Source: UBA7662 sp943369355 | GTDB taxonomy: Bacteria; Bacteroidota; Bacteroidia; UBA7662 | Assembly: GCA_943369355.1 (NCBI GenBank) | Contig: CALRMX020000001.1 | Location: forward strand, 577,266-641,265 | DNA: 64,000 bases | Reading direction: 5' to 3' | Shown: piece by piece, positions 1 through 9,355 of the stretch | Layout of the letters: each line of letters opens with the position of its first letter | How positions within the stretch are numbered: the stretch's first letter is position 1 | Notes under the pieces: model-generated | What the model saw: the letters and a program-made list of their open reading frames with translations, nothing else | The model's database searches: none | Told to the model about the DNA's origin: nothing | Made by a program: the position numbers and the translations under genes

Positions 1-1
1 G

Positions 2-244
2 GGTCCTCCTTCGCGACTACCCTTGCAAGAAGTGCAAGTAACTTATCAAGAAGAAGAAGGAAGCTGGAATTTGAAGGTGAATAAACCAACACTTTATTTT
101 CGGACCATTCCGTCGAAAGGCGAGCATCTTGAATTTATTCATTTGATGCCCGGCGAAAAAATTCCTATTGGTGAGCCGGCCGAAATCAAAGAAATCAAAC
201 ATTACAATGCCACCCGTAGATACGATAGTTATTTACGGAATTGA
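2..244 (+). CDS. C-terminal fragment of an unrecognised protein (5' end outside window)
   Basis: The open frame has no start before the left edge, so this is the last 80 or so residues of a longer protein; a TTG at 23 is in frame but nothing marks it as a true start. The visible part is charged, with no membrane segment or signal peptide, and ends in an Arg/Tyr-rich tail (RRYDSYLRN). I do not recognise a family. The stop TGA at 242-244 is followed by about 90 bases of leader holding the promoter of the next gene, so the two are probably separate transcription units. Confidence 0.6.
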   Translation, partial: GPPSRLPLQEVQVTYQEEEGSWNLKVNKPTLYFRTIPSKGEHLEFIHLMPGEKIPIGEPAEIKEIKHYNATRRYDSYLRN

Positions 245-309
245 CGCACAAAGAAACAATAAGGCAAATAGTCAATACACTAGTTAAAGACTGAGCTTTC
301 AGAGCAAAA

Positions 310-317
310 TAACTTTG
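310..317 (+). promoter_or_regulatory. Bacteroidota -7 box (TAACTTTG)
   Basis: The sequence TAACTTTG matches the Bacteroidota sigma-factor -7 consensus TAnnTTTG and lies 16 bases before the ATG at 334. No clear -33 TTG at the usual 17-23 base distance is seen. Confidence 0.5.
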
Positions 318-333
318 GTCATAAATTAAACCT

Positions 334-2679
334 ATGAAAAAGTTATTTCTACTCTTGTTTCTGATTAGTGTTTTGCCGTTTTATTCTCATGCGCAAACGC
401 TAAGCGCTCCCACTACCGAAAACGTTTTTGGTGGAACCGTTCAGGATATCGAAGTCTTTGCATTTCATCCCGATTCAGTTTGTGTGGTTCTCGCATCACA
501 AAGTGCCAATTCTATCTTTTTTGCGAAGGCGAAAAGGGGTTCATCTCGTGTAAACCTACGCTTGCACGCGCTCCCTTCAGCCGATATCAATGATGGATTT
601 GGCGACTCCATCCGGCAGTTGGAAGTCCATGGAAGAACAGGCACCATATTCTTTCTAGTTACGGGTCGCTTGTATCGAACTACTTTAAGCTCTACTACAG
701 CCACCCAAATCGATCAGTTGGTAAAGTCGTTCATGATTCAAGGCGACACCTTGGTGATGGTTAAGAACAATCGTTTTCCGAGTGGTAACGATACCTTAGC
801 GTGGGGGCCAATTAATAGTGCTGGCGTATTTACAGCGACAAATGGCCGCAGCCTGTTACGTGCTTACAACGAGCCTCCGCAGCTATTGATAAATCCTTCC
901 AACAACCGTTTACACATTTTTGATAGAGGAGCTAGCCCGCATATGTACATGTTGGGTGATGCATTTAATGCAATGACCAACAGCACAGCTTTGACTTCGG
1001 CTATTAACCCTGCACCTACAGTTCCCAATACCGAGTGGCGCACCTATGGTATTGCACCAAATGGCGACTGGTATGTGGCTGGTCAGCCGCCTTTGAATAC
1101 CCCAACGGTAGTTGATCGCAAGATAGCATGGTCGTACAACAATGGCGCAACTTGGAGTCATACCTCCATGAATGCTCCCGGACCAATTGGAGGTGTGGTT
1201 GGCAACAATATGCTCATAGAGGATGCAGGTGGAGCGCGCACGATTTATATCGGTTCTATGATCCTGAAAGACACCGCTTTTATGTCGGCTTGGGTAAATC
1301 CAGGTTCTGCTTATATCGAAAATTTCAACCGCGTGAACGACGCTATAACCAAAAGAGACCCAATCAATCCTGACATTAAGTACCACGCAACCAATGTAGG
1401 GTTTGGATATTCGACCGGACGTGGTGACTCCATTTTTGCATGGAATACTGGTTTTGAGGCTGTTCAGGTGAATGATATCGACATGACAGCAAGCTTCAAT
1501 ATTGGTTGGATTGCCTCTAAATCGGGTTTATTTAAAGTAGAGAATTACAAAACGCCAAGCCCTACCTGGTATCCTCCTCGTTATCCAAATGGCGATGGAG
1601 CACCTTGTCAGGCAATCGCCATCGACCCTTCGAACGACCAACGCGTTTTTGCTGGAAACCAACGGATTTACCGCACTGTAACAGGAGGCAGCCCTTCAGG
1701 CACTTCTCCCGATGGTTGGGACAGAGTGTTTACCCCTGAGTCTGCACCCTATAATTTTAACAGAATTAATTCCTACTGCACTTCCATTAAGGTGTCGCCA
1801 GACAGCGCAAATATTGTAATGGCAGGTTTTAGTCAACTATATTCCGACAAAGGTGGCCTCTTTTGGAGTAAAGACGGCGGCAACAATTGGAATCAGCTTT
1901 TACTGAGAACATCTTCGATGGGCCAAGATGTTGACGTAAACGATATTGCATTCACTTTCGAAGCAGGTCAGGTAGTGGCCTACATAGGGGTAGAAGCCGA
2001 CGTAACCACTGCTGGTGCATACGGATTGTTTAAAGCCGTTTGGAATGGTTCAACGTGGACTACATCTCGAGACGGCAGCTATGGAGCTACCGATGCAATC
2101 ATCGACTTGCATTTAAATGCTTCGAGAGATAGTTTGCTGGTTCTGAACTACGACCCGGGCATCTTACCAGTGAATAACATTCAAGTTAAAGCACTATCTA
2201 CTTCTACTTGGAGTGGCTTACCTGGCCCAACTGGCGTAGGAGGTGTAGGCAGTGCTATTACCATAGGAGCCGGCCATGTTTTCTTAGCTATTGGGAAAGA
2301 CATTTATGCCAGTCCGCTAACGAGCTTTTTCGCATGGGCGTTGGCATACAGTTACCCTGCTGGCACTCAGATAAATGCCTTGTTTTACGACGATTTATTG
2401 GTAGGAACAGGAACTGGTTTATATGGCCACGACTTCAATCCATTGAGTAGTTCGGTAATGACAATCAACCGATCAACCAAATTGGTTTATCCTAATCCAG
2501 TGCACGACCGTCTGTTTTTTGAAGGCATGCATCGATTGCGACTTTACAACGCACTGGGTCAACTGGTTTACCAAAGCATGGAAAAAGAAAATGAGATTAA
2601 TACCCAACACCTGCAACCTGGCTTGTATTTCATAGCCTTCGACGATGGGACTATAGGGAAATTTATTGTAAAACACTGA
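334..2679 (+). CDS. T9SS-secreted protein with Asp-box (sialidase/sortilin-like) propeller repeats
   Basis: This 781-residue protein starts with a clear signal peptide (MKKLFLLLFLISVLPF, cut after SHAQ) and ends with a type A T9SS sorting domain from about residue 717 (VYPNPVHDRLFF ... GLYFIAF ... GKFIVKH), so it should be exported across the outer membrane and either released or anchored. The body contains Asp-box-type motifs typical of BNR/sortilin propellers, for example SYNNGATWSH near residue 268 and SKDGGNNWNQ near residue 511. Such propellers are usually binding or scaffold modules; no catalytic residues can be assigned. The gene is monocistronic, with a -7 box upstream and a strong terminator downstream. 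Confidence 0.85.
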   Translation: MKKLFLLLFLISVLPFYSHAQTLSAPTTENVFGGTVQDIEVFAFHPDSVCVVLASQSANSIFFAKAKRGSSRVNLRLHALPSADINDGFGDSIRQLEVHGRTGTIFFLVTGRLYRTTLSSTTATQIDQLVKSFMIQGDTLVMVKNNRFPSGNDTLAWGPINSAGVFTATNGRSLLRAYNEPPQLLINPSNNRLHIFDRGASPHMYMLGDAFNAMTNSTALTSAINPAPTVPNTEWRTYGIAPNGDWYVAGQPPLNTPTVVDRKIAWSYNNGATWSHTSMNAPGPIGGVVGNNMLIEDAGGARTIYIGSMILKDTAFMSAWVNPGSAYIENFNRVNDAITKRDPINPDIKYHATNVGFGYSTGRGDSIFAWNTGFEAVQVNDIDMTASFNIGWIASKSGLFKVENYKTPSPTWYPPRYPNGDGAPCQAIAIDPSNDQRVFAGNQRIYRTVTGGSPSGTSPDGWDRVFTPESAPYNFNRINSYCTSIKVSPDSANIVMAGFSQLYSDKGGLFWSKDGGNNWNQLLLRTSSMGQDVDVNDIAFTFEAGQVVAYIGVEADVTTAGAYGLFKAVWNGSTWTTSRDGSYGATDAIIDLHLNASRDSLLVLNYDPGILPVNNIQVKALSTSTWSGLPGPTGVGGVGSAITIGAGHVFLAIGKDIYASPLTSFFAWALAYSYPAGTQINALFYDDLLVGTGTGLYGHDFNPLSSSVMTINRSTKLVYPNPVHDRLFFEGMHRLRLYNALGQLVYQSMEKENEINTQHLQPGLYFIAFDDGTIGKFIVKH

Positions 2680-2684
2680 TCAAG

Positions 2685-2710
2685 AAAGCCGGGACCACCC
2701 GGCTTTTTTA
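2685..2710 (+). terminator. Strong intrinsic terminator between convergent genes
   Basis: A 9-bp perfect stem (AAAGCCGGG / CCCGGCTTT) with loop ACCA is followed by T residues on the plus strand. The A run on its 5' side gives a matching T tail on the minus strand, so it probably works in both directions, although the minus-strand gene stops inside the T tail. Confidence 0.85.
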
Positions 2711-3178
2711 TTCACTTATTGGATTAGGCACAAATAAGCCCCATTCATCATTTTGAAATCTACATCCTTTAAACGTTTGGATCCAGTCTTTGAAATGAGG
2801 CTTGAGTTTTTCGACAGCTTCGAGCATTTGCACGCATCGACGGCTATGTACTTTATCCAGCAAAATCAATTCATTACACAAAACATCGATTTCTCTAGCC
2901 GCTTTACGAATTAACGTGGCTGCTTCCATGAGTTGATCGTAAGCCGCATCCTCGTGTACTTCAGCAAACTTATTGGTAATTAAATACACGTTGGAGTTCA
3001 TTTCTTGGATGATTCGTTGAAGTTTATGCTTACGAAATTCACCACTCAAGAATAGAGCACTGCCTTTTATCTCTTCGGTTAATACGTAGGCTATCCGAAC
3101 CATTTCCATTCCTAAATGATAAAAAGGAGCGTGATGGACAGCAATATTGCCACCTGGAATTTCCTGAAGCGCGAACAT
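2708..3178 (-). CDS. Small alpha-helical protein of unknown function
   Basis: This is a 156-residue soluble protein without signal peptide or membrane segments. Its sequence suggests four or five amphipathic helices (for example IRKAAREIDVLCNELILLDK and CVQMLEAVEKLKPHFKDW), reminiscent of four-helix-bundle proteins such as the 23S rRNA intervening-sequence protein family, but no diagnostic motif is present and I do not assign it. The ATG at 3178 begins a frame covering the whole gap between its neighbours. Its stop codon lies in the T tail of the upstream gene's terminator. Confidence 0.6.
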   Translation of the reverse strand: MFALQEIPGGNIAVHHAPFYHLGMEMVRIAYVLTEEIKGSALFLSGEFRKHKLQRIIQEMNSNVYLITNKFAEVHEDAAYDQLMEAATLIRKAAREIDVLCNELILLDKVHSRRCVQMLEAVEKLKPHFKDWIQTFKGCRFQNDEWGLFVPNPISE

Positions 3179-3262
3179 AAGTTTAGTTTGCCTTAAGATA
3201 ATACTGGGTTAGCACACTTCAAAACAATGCTTGAATAAGAAAACTAATGCGCAAAAAAAACA

Positions 3263-5551
3263 CTAAGGATGCACCAGCATGTGCAAGTACTCTACGTGGA
3301 CTTCGGTTTTTACTTGTACGAGATAATTGCCCGGTTGTAAATTAAGTTGTACTTCTTCCAACTTGGCACCGCTCAAATTGTGCTCGGCACACAATCTCCC
3401 ATCGGCAGTGAGCACCCTAATTTTCCCGGCTCTTTGTAATTCATTCACTAGCTGAAAACGCCCGAAGTTTGGGTTTGGATACAGCCGAAAGTAACTCCGA
3501 TGTTTGGATTGACTTACTGAAGTAGGTAAGTTGGGCCTTCCTGGTGTAGGAACAATAAAACTAGTCCAACTTGCATTCCCATCACTCATGCGTCCCCAGC
3601 TCACATCAACTTGCTGGGCCCCAAAGCTCACAGAGTCGACCAATTTGTAGGTTCCATTTTCGGATTTGAACATGAACAAACTTTCTCCGTTACGCGATAA
3701 ACCAAAGTTGGTATGAAGAGGTCCCCAAGTAGGAATTCCACTAGCCCAAACCAATACATGCGTTTGAGGGCCAATCTTTACATTGGGAAAACTCCATTTG
3801 TTCGGATTGCCAGCGTTATCTGTTAAAAAGTAGCCAGCAAGCGCAATACTGTCGGTCGACTGATTTAAAAGCTCTATCCAATCCGAAAATGCTCCGGTAT
3901 TGTCCTGAATGGTCCCAGCATTATCCGCCATCAGTTCGTTAATTACCAAAGGACCAGTTTGAGAAATAGACAGTTGTGCAGGCATACAGGGTCGAGTCCG
4001 TACATTAAATTGGCCATCTTCGGCTTCCCATTGATAGGTTAGCGTGCCCACATTTAAACGTGCGCTCAATACATTGCTGTACACGCCATCACCTGCTAAA
4101 CCGTCGTCGTGTTGTCCGTCGTCGAAAAGCGGCAACGAAAACTGTTGGCCTGCCCAAGTGTATTTAACGCGAACGGTTGGCGACGACTGTTCATCTTCAA
4201 CTAACGCGGTAAACCTGATCTCCTGTCCCAGATATTGCCCTTGCACTTGAGTTCTTCGGATGACTGGGGCGATGTTGGACGACGTTGGTAAAAAACCAAT
4301 ATTTGCCACTGCACGAGCGTTAAAGAAGGGTTTAATGCCCATTTTTACATGCCCCAAGGCAGAAGTCTTGGTGAATGACTGTAAAAAATCGGCATTAGAG
4401 TACCCATAATCCAAGGTGCGAAACTGATCTGCCAAGGCCGCCGGTGTTATTTGCGTATGCAAGCTATCGAGCCAACTCATCCATGAACCTTGCTGCATGT
4501 AGTCGCTAACGCGCTTCAGATAAAAATTGAAGATGTTTCTCGCCTCTTGATTTGCCATTAACTTTTCGTAGAGCGGCCGCGGCTGATTAGGTTTCCAGGT
4601 GTACGGACTAGTCGATTGCCAGTTGATACCAAACCAGTCTATTCCTAGAGAGTTGTCTACATCGTAAGGCAGATACTCGAATTTGTTAGTTGCTGCATTT
4701 TTGTATAGGTAAAAATTGTTCTTGTTGTAGTAGCCATCCCAATTCCCGGTGCTTACATCTATAGCCAATGCAAGCAAATAATCTTCTACGTTAAAAACAG
4801 TATCTAAGGCACATAGGATTTGTGCAGCAGGTGTCTGATGCAGTACACGAATGAAATGTGCTAAATCAGCGTAGTTGTCGGCTGTTGTATTGGTTTGCAA
4901 GTCATAAGCTCTCCTACCTTGTGAAGTGAACTTATAGTCATTCGGATTGTTAGAGATATAAACGAGATCAGCCGGGTATAAACACTTGTAAAGATTACCG
5001 GTTTCGTTACCGTATCGACTCAAAACAAAATCATCGTTAATGTGCTCTACATTCACGTATAAACCCCTGTAAACACCGTTAATATAAAGTTCAGTGTGAT
5101 TGGCCCTCGCCCCTGCCGACCCTAAACGATCGGTCAATTCCCAAAAAATCTTCGCTCGCGACAGGGATGGGTCGTTGTGGTTCCCGATTAAATTGAAGTC
5201 TTTGAACCCCTTGTAGCGAGCCCCTGGATTAAACGTGTTTACCGATATCCGAAAAGATTTTTTTCCAGCACCGCGCGAAGTATTTCCTCTCAATCTAAAA
5301 CCTACTTGTTGAATCGTATCCCGCTCAATCCCTCGTCGAAAAATCATTTTTGCCGGATACTCGTGGTCACTGCTCAAATTATTTGGGTGCAATAAAGCAG
5401 CGAGGCTATCGGGGTGTATGATAATGTCGATCCTAGTAAGCGAGCTATCCTCGAAAACGTATCCTGCTTTCGGATTAAGCTTTAGTTGCGCCCACGACGA
5501 TGTACCATACAACTGAAATATCAACAAAAGTGAAATCAAATGGTATGGCAT
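3263..5551 (-). CDS. Secreted CotH-kinase / lamin-tail protein with T9SS sorting domain
   Basis: This 762-residue protein has a signal peptide ending in SSWAQ. A CotH kinase domain spans about residues 30-400: RGNTSRGAGKKSFRI, a DPSLSRAKIFWE segment, GVYRGLYVNVEHIN, and the acidic metal-site motif YDVDNSLG near residue 300. A beta-rich linker follows, then a lamin-tail domain at about 555-670 (VINELMADN ... DWIELLN ... LAGYFLTDN) and a T9SS domain (LYPNPNFGRF). CotH proteins are atypical kinases; the spore-coat homologue phosphorylates secreted proteins. The protein is probably a surface kinase or a catalytically inert scaffold; its target is unknown. It is a paralogue of the next gene upstream and probably co-transcribed with it. 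Confidence 0.85.
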   Translation of the reverse strand: MPYHLISLLLIFQLYGTSSWAQLKLNPKAGYVFEDSSLTRIDIIIHPDSLAALLHPNNLSSDHEYPAKMIFRRGIERDTIQQVGFRLRGNTSRGAGKKSFRISVNTFNPGARYKGFKDFNLIGNHNDPSLSRAKIFWELTDRLGSAGARANHTELYINGVYRGLYVNVEHINDDFVLSRYGNETGNLYKCLYPADLVYISNNPNDYKFTSQGRRAYDLQTNTTADNYADLAHFIRVLHQTPAAQILCALDTVFNVEDYLLALAIDVSTGNWDGYYNKNNFYLYKNAATNKFEYLPYDVDNSLGIDWFGINWQSTSPYTWKPNQPRPLYEKLMANQEARNIFNFYLKRVSDYMQQGSWMSWLDSLHTQITPAALADQFRTLDYGYSNADFLQSFTKTSALGHVKMGIKPFFNARAVANIGFLPTSSNIAPVIRRTQVQGQYLGQEIRFTALVEDEQSSPTVRVKYTWAGQQFSLPLFDDGQHDDGLAGDGVYSNVLSARLNVGTLTYQWEAEDGQFNVRTRPCMPAQLSISQTGPLVINELMADNAGTIQDNTGAFSDWIELLNQSTDSIALAGYFLTDNAGNPNKWSFPNVKIGPQTHVLVWASGIPTWGPLHTNFGLSRNGESLFMFKSENGTYKLVDSVSFGAQQVDVSWGRMSDGNASWTSFIVPTPGRPNLPTSVSQSKHRSYFRLYPNPNFGRFQLVNELQRAGKIRVLTADGRLCAEHNLSGAKLEEVQLNLQPGNYLVQVKTEVHVEYLHMLVHP

Positions 5552-5612
5552 AGTGCTGAATCAACGCTGACAATTACAAAATAAAAGTACCCAATTAGCA
5601 CTTGGCAAACGA

Positions 5613-7973
5613 CTATTTTCGAATAAAACGAGCCAATTGAATTACATTATCTTGTTGCAAACGAATTACATACATTCCTGTAGGTATGTTGGAGCAATCC
5701 AAGGCAAAATCGTTTGAATTGTTGCATACTCCCTGCATTATTTCTTTTCCTTGCAGGTCATAAATGTGCCAATTGAATGGCGAGTTAGAATTGTTACCAA
5801 GTTCAAGATAAAGTGTTTCACTAACTGGATTAGGATATAATTTAAGCTGATACGAGCGGGTTATGGCCGACACACTTTGCGCATTTTCATTATTTCTACC
5901 AAAGGTGGGTATCCGATAAGCCCACGCCCCAGTTCCGTTTGGAATTCTCGCATAGGAGGTGTCCATACTTTGTATTGGAAAAATAATTTCATCGACAGTA
6001 TTCAAAACAGTGTCAGATAAAATGAGACTTTCTCCCGACGCAGAAAGCTTAAAATTGATGTGATTTGTGCCTTCTGTTTGCTCTTCATCGGCCCAAAGAA
6101 TTAAATAACCACCTGCGGGAAGAACTGTACCTTGAGGCAGTTTCCACTTATCTCTTCTATTGGCGTTATCACTGATATAAAAGCCAGCAAGGTCAACCGC
6201 CGTGGTATTGGTATTGTACAACTCTATCCAATCATCGAAATCTCCTGCCGAATCTACTTGTGTAGCGGTATTGCTTGCTAATAATTCATTGATTACAACG
6301 CCATTCGATTGAACAGTGCTTTGTACTTCGTACACATAAACATCATGTTCGGCTCCTTCTGGTAAATAGCTCACCGAAGCAATACTAGATGCGCCAACTG
6401 CTTCGACATAATATCTTACCAAGGTTGTAGCTGGAAAACCAGGAATTTCAGCTGCCCACACGGTATCATTTGCGGATCCATCGTTATGCAACCCATCATT
6501 GAACATGGCCAATTTGGTAAAAGTAGACCCCGAAACCCCTGTAGCATAGTATAAATACACCATTTGCGCAACCGGAAGCGTAGAGAGTGTGACCTTCACC
6601 GTTGTGGGCTGCATGGCCGTAGGAGCTTGATAAAGGATGCCGGAAGAATTGAAATAAGGAGCTGAGCTAATTTTAGGAGCCTGTTGCGCTACTTCTATAT
6701 TCGAAAGCAAGTAGGCCCTGCGGCTGGTTACAAAAGACTTTATTTGGGGAACTCCATTGTTATACTGTTGGTTCGAGTATAATTTCTTCGTGTCGGCCAA
6801 TACAAGGTTAAAGATTTGGGCATTTAATTGGTTTACCAGCGTGTCTATAGTGGCCGAGGTAAAGGTTTCGTTTAAAATGGTTCTGTAGTGGGCAAGATAA
6901 CGCTGTCTCCATTCTGGCACATTCAATAGCTTGTTGAGCAAAGGGTAATTCACATTGGTCACGTTTTTGAATGGTCCCCAGCTGGTACTTGTCGCTAAGG
7001 TAGTTTGAAACGTACTATTGCCGTCATACTCTAAAGGCATTGTCAATCCTGTCTCTGGTTCATAGTACACCATATAATCCATCTTGCCCTTCATCGTATA
7101 ACTATCATCGTCGGTGAAAATGTTCTCGACGGCCAATAACCACAGGGCCCGATCGATATCGATGTATTTTTTAACCGTGTCTTTATTGGATGGTGAAGCT
7201 GTACTCAAACCATAACAGGCTTTTACTAACCTATTCCAAGGGTCGGCAATATCACTCGACTTTAAACTGTAATAATTCAAATATGGAGTAGAATCGACAC
7301 TCAAATAGTTCATTCCTGCGGTACCGTCGCCCCAGCCTCCACCAGGCACCCCAGTTCCTTGTTTTGTAGCCCTAAAATTTGCTCCATCGTTGCTCAAAAA
7401 CCACGACTCTAAAAATGTTTTATCTACATTTTGAATATTCGGGTACAAACCCCAATCCTGATTGTTGATGTAAAGTCGAACGAAGTTTGCCCTAGCGATA
7501 GGAATGTAGCGCGCAGCCATCCGGCTGTACAACACCTCGCGCATGAAAGTCGGATCTTGATGGGCGTTATTCAACTTTAGATTCTTATACCCCATTAAGT
7601 CTTGATTTGGTCGCAGCCAATCCATTTCAATGGCGAAAGACTTCTTCTGAGAGGTACCTATGGTTGTGTATGATGTATTGCCCCGAAAACGTACGCCAAC
7701 ACTGTCATAAAAGATACTGTCGAAGGTCATGGATGCTATGATATTCGTTTCACTCGCGTAATTGTTGGTCAACAAAGTCCAATAATTCGTTTGGGGAAAA
7801 TTCAAATACAGGCTTTTGATGACCTCTGTATTATACAAACCAGTGTGCGGCTTCCCACCCGTGAGGAGCATCGTATTCCCTGGCGAAAAGTAAACTTCGG
7901 CTGGAAGATTCTGAGCCGAAGTGAGTTGTATAGAAGAAATACAAACTGTAACGGCGATATATAAGTACTTCAT
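5613..7973 (-). CDS. Secreted CotH-kinase / lamin-tail protein with T9SS sorting domain (second copy)
   Basis: This 786-residue paralogue has the same order: signal peptide (MKYLYIAVTVCISS ... TSAQ), CotH domain at about 40-420 (RGNTSY, KKSFAIEMDW, DPTFMREVLYSRM, WGLYPNIQNVDK), lamin-tail domain at about 590-700 (VINELLASN ... DWIELYN ... LAGFYISDN) and a YPNP T9SS domain. The ATG at 7973 is preferred over an in-frame TTG two codons upstream because the signal peptide starts cleanly there. The metal-site segment reads EYDGNST where the neighbour has YDVDNS, so the first Asp is Glu and one residue is inserted; this copy may have altered or lost kinase activity. It is transcribed divergently from the polyphosphate operon. 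Confidence 0.85.
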   Translation of the reverse strand: MKYLYIAVTVCISSIQLTSAQNLPAEVYFSPGNTMLLTGGKPHTGLYNTEVIKSLYLNFPQTNYWTLLTNNYASETNIIASMTFDSIFYDSVGVRFRGNTSYTTIGTSQKKSFAIEMDWLRPNQDLMGYKNLKLNNAHQDPTFMREVLYSRMAARYIPIARANFVRLYINNQDWGLYPNIQNVDKTFLESWFLSNDGANFRATKQGTGVPGGGWGDGTAGMNYLSVDSTPYLNYYSLKSSDIADPWNRLVKACYGLSTASPSNKDTVKKYIDIDRALWLLAVENIFTDDDSYTMKGKMDYMVYYEPETGLTMPLEYDGNSTFQTTLATSTSWGPFKNVTNVNYPLLNKLLNVPEWRQRYLAHYRTILNETFTSATIDTLVNQLNAQIFNLVLADTKKLYSNQQYNNGVPQIKSFVTSRRAYLLSNIEVAQQAPKISSAPYFNSSGILYQAPTAMQPTTVKVTLSTLPVAQMVYLYYATGVSGSTFTKLAMFNDGLHNDGSANDTVWAAEIPGFPATTLVRYYVEAVGASSIASVSYLPEGAEHDVYVYEVQSTVQSNGVVINELLASNTATQVDSAGDFDDWIELYNTNTTAVDLAGFYISDNANRRDKWKLPQGTVLPAGGYLILWADEEQTEGTNHINFKLSASGESLILSDTVLNTVDEIIFPIQSMDTSYARIPNGTGAWAYRIPTFGRNNENAQSVSAITRSYQLKLYPNPVSETLYLELGNNSNSPFNWHIYDLQGKEIMQGVCNNSNDFALDCSNIPTGMYVIRLQQDNVIQLARFIRK

Positions 7974-8201
7974 GAACAAAAAGTTAGTTTAAATTGCTGC
8001 TAATCTGTGTAATTACCAAATAAATACACCTACTATATTTTACAGATTCGAAAAATTGGGCCGATGAATAAAGTTGCCTCACAATTCCAATTGGCCATTT
8101 TGAGTGGAAGTCATTTTTAGATTTTGCCTCATTATTACCAAAAAATTAACTGTGTGTAATTTAGCCGCTATCCGTGTGTTTGCTTTTTTCTACTTTTGAA
8201 C

Positions 8202-8591
8202 ATGCGTATTTTCCTTTTTATAGGTGTATTCCTTTTTTCAGCTTGTTCGAAAGATGCGGGCATTGGTGGCTTTGCCGAGGTAAGTGGCGTAGTGTGGGTA
8301 GAGGATTGGAATGCAAGCTTTACTGCTATCCAGTCGACTTACCCAGGGATGGATGAAGACGTTTTTCTTGTATTCGGTGACGAACTAGTCGTTGGTGAAG
8401 ACACCAAAACCAATTTCAATGGCAACTACCGTTTTCAGTTTTTATACCCAGGAAAATATAAATTATACGCCTATAGCGACCGGCTTGAAACAGTGGGAAA
8501 TACGAATCAACAAGAGCCTGTAATTATTGAATTTGAGATCACCGAGAAATACCAAAAACTTCAACTGGATACGCTGGTCGTAAAACGATGA
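8202..8591 (+). CDS. Small lipoprotein heading the VTC operon
   Basis: This 129-residue protein has a lipobox (FLFSAC) right after a short hydrophobic stretch, so it should be a membrane-anchored lipoprotein. The rest is beta-rich: GNYRFQFLYPGKYKLYAYSD resembles the end of a carboxypeptidase-regulatory-like or SdrB-type Ig fold. The ATG at 8202 is chosen over a TTG at 8196 because the signal sequence MRIFLFIGVF starts there. A near-consensus -7 box (TAATTTAG, 8157-8164) lies upstream. It overlaps the VTC gene by 4 bases (ATGA), indicating translational coupling and a role beside that enzyme. Confidence 0.7.
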   Translation: MRIFLFIGVFLFSACSKDAGIGGFAEVSGVVWVEDWNASFTAIQSTYPGMDEDVFLVFGDELVVGEDTKTNFNGNYRFQFLYPGKYKLYAYSDRLETVGNTNQQEPVIIEFEITEKYQKLQLDTLVVKR

Positions 8592-9355
8592 ACAAATCGC
8601 TTTTACAACACTTTGATACCATAGGCCTTGAGCAACTCGGGGACAAACAATTACTCAACAGGATTGACCGGAAATTCTACTTGAAATTGAGTTTGCTTCC
8701 TGACCTTTTGAGCCAGCTTACACGCCATTATTCGGTACTAGAAGTAAATGGTCAACGTTGCATTTCTTATCAAACCCACTATTTCGATACAGCTGAAAGG
8801 GCCTTTTACACCATGCACCATAATGGTCGTTCTCGTCGGCTCAAAATACGCCATCGGAGTTACGGAAGTGGAGGCTCCAATTATTGGGAGATCAAGCTGC
8901 GCGACAACAAGCTCAGAACCCGAAAACTTCGCATGGCTACAAACTGTGCTGCCAGCGTAATCGAAGAGTTAAACGCTTGGATAAAAAATTTCGACAACCT
9001 AGTGAACTATAAAATTGAACCTGTATTAGCGGTGGGTTACAACCGCTTTACTTTGGTATCAAATTTTATGGCGGAAAGAGTAACCATAGATACCAACTTA
9101 TTTTTCGAACACTCAGGAAAAACAGCTGCGTTCGACGGCTTGGCCATTGTTGAAGTAAAACAATCATCGTTAAAGGGCTCCATTGCGGCCGAAGCCCTGA
9201 AAGCTATGGGCATACGCCAGGGAGGGCTTAGTAAATACTGTACAGGACTTTCGGCACTCGACAGTAAGCTGAAACAAAATAATTTCAAACCGAAACTAAG
9301 GGCAATACAACAAATCTTGATTTTCCCTGATCGCAATCCTACTTTTTATGCCTGA
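8588..9355 (+). CDS. VTC-domain polyphosphate polymerase-like protein
   Basis: This 255-residue protein fits the VTC branch of the triphosphate tunnel metalloenzyme superfamily, whose eukaryotic members make polyphosphate from ATP. Visible tunnel motifs are RIDRKFYL (about residue 25), the basic strand RSRRLKIRHRSY with EIKLRD (about 80-105), KIEPVLAVGYNR (about 140), VTIDTNLFF, the acidic VEVKQSS, and the closing LSKYCTGL. It has no signal peptide or membrane helix, so it is cytoplasmic and may associate with the DUF4956 membrane protein whose gene it overlaps by 8 bases. Polyphosphate synthesis is inferred from family membership. Confidence 0.85.
   Translation: MNKSLLQHFDTIGLEQLGDKQLLNRIDRKFYLKLSLLPDLLSQLTRHYSVLEVNGQRCISYQTHYFDTAERAFYTMHHNGRSRRLKIRHRSYGSGGSNYWEIKLRDNKLRTRKLRMATNCAASVIEELNAWIKNFDNLVNYKIEPVLAVGYNRFTLVSNFMAERVTIDTNLFFEHSGKTAAFDGLAIVEVKQSSLKGSIAAEALKAMGIRQGGLSKYCTGLSALDSKLKQNNFKPKLRAIQQILIFPDRNPTFYA

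Noticed and set aside
910..1386. Antisense frame of 158 codons inside the first secreted protein
   Set aside because: No export signal or motif; it is the complement of the propeller gene.
7974..8201. Repeated TTACCAAA elements as direct repeats in the CotH/VTC divergent gap
   Set aside because: Only two short AT-rich copies are present, not enough to separate from chance.
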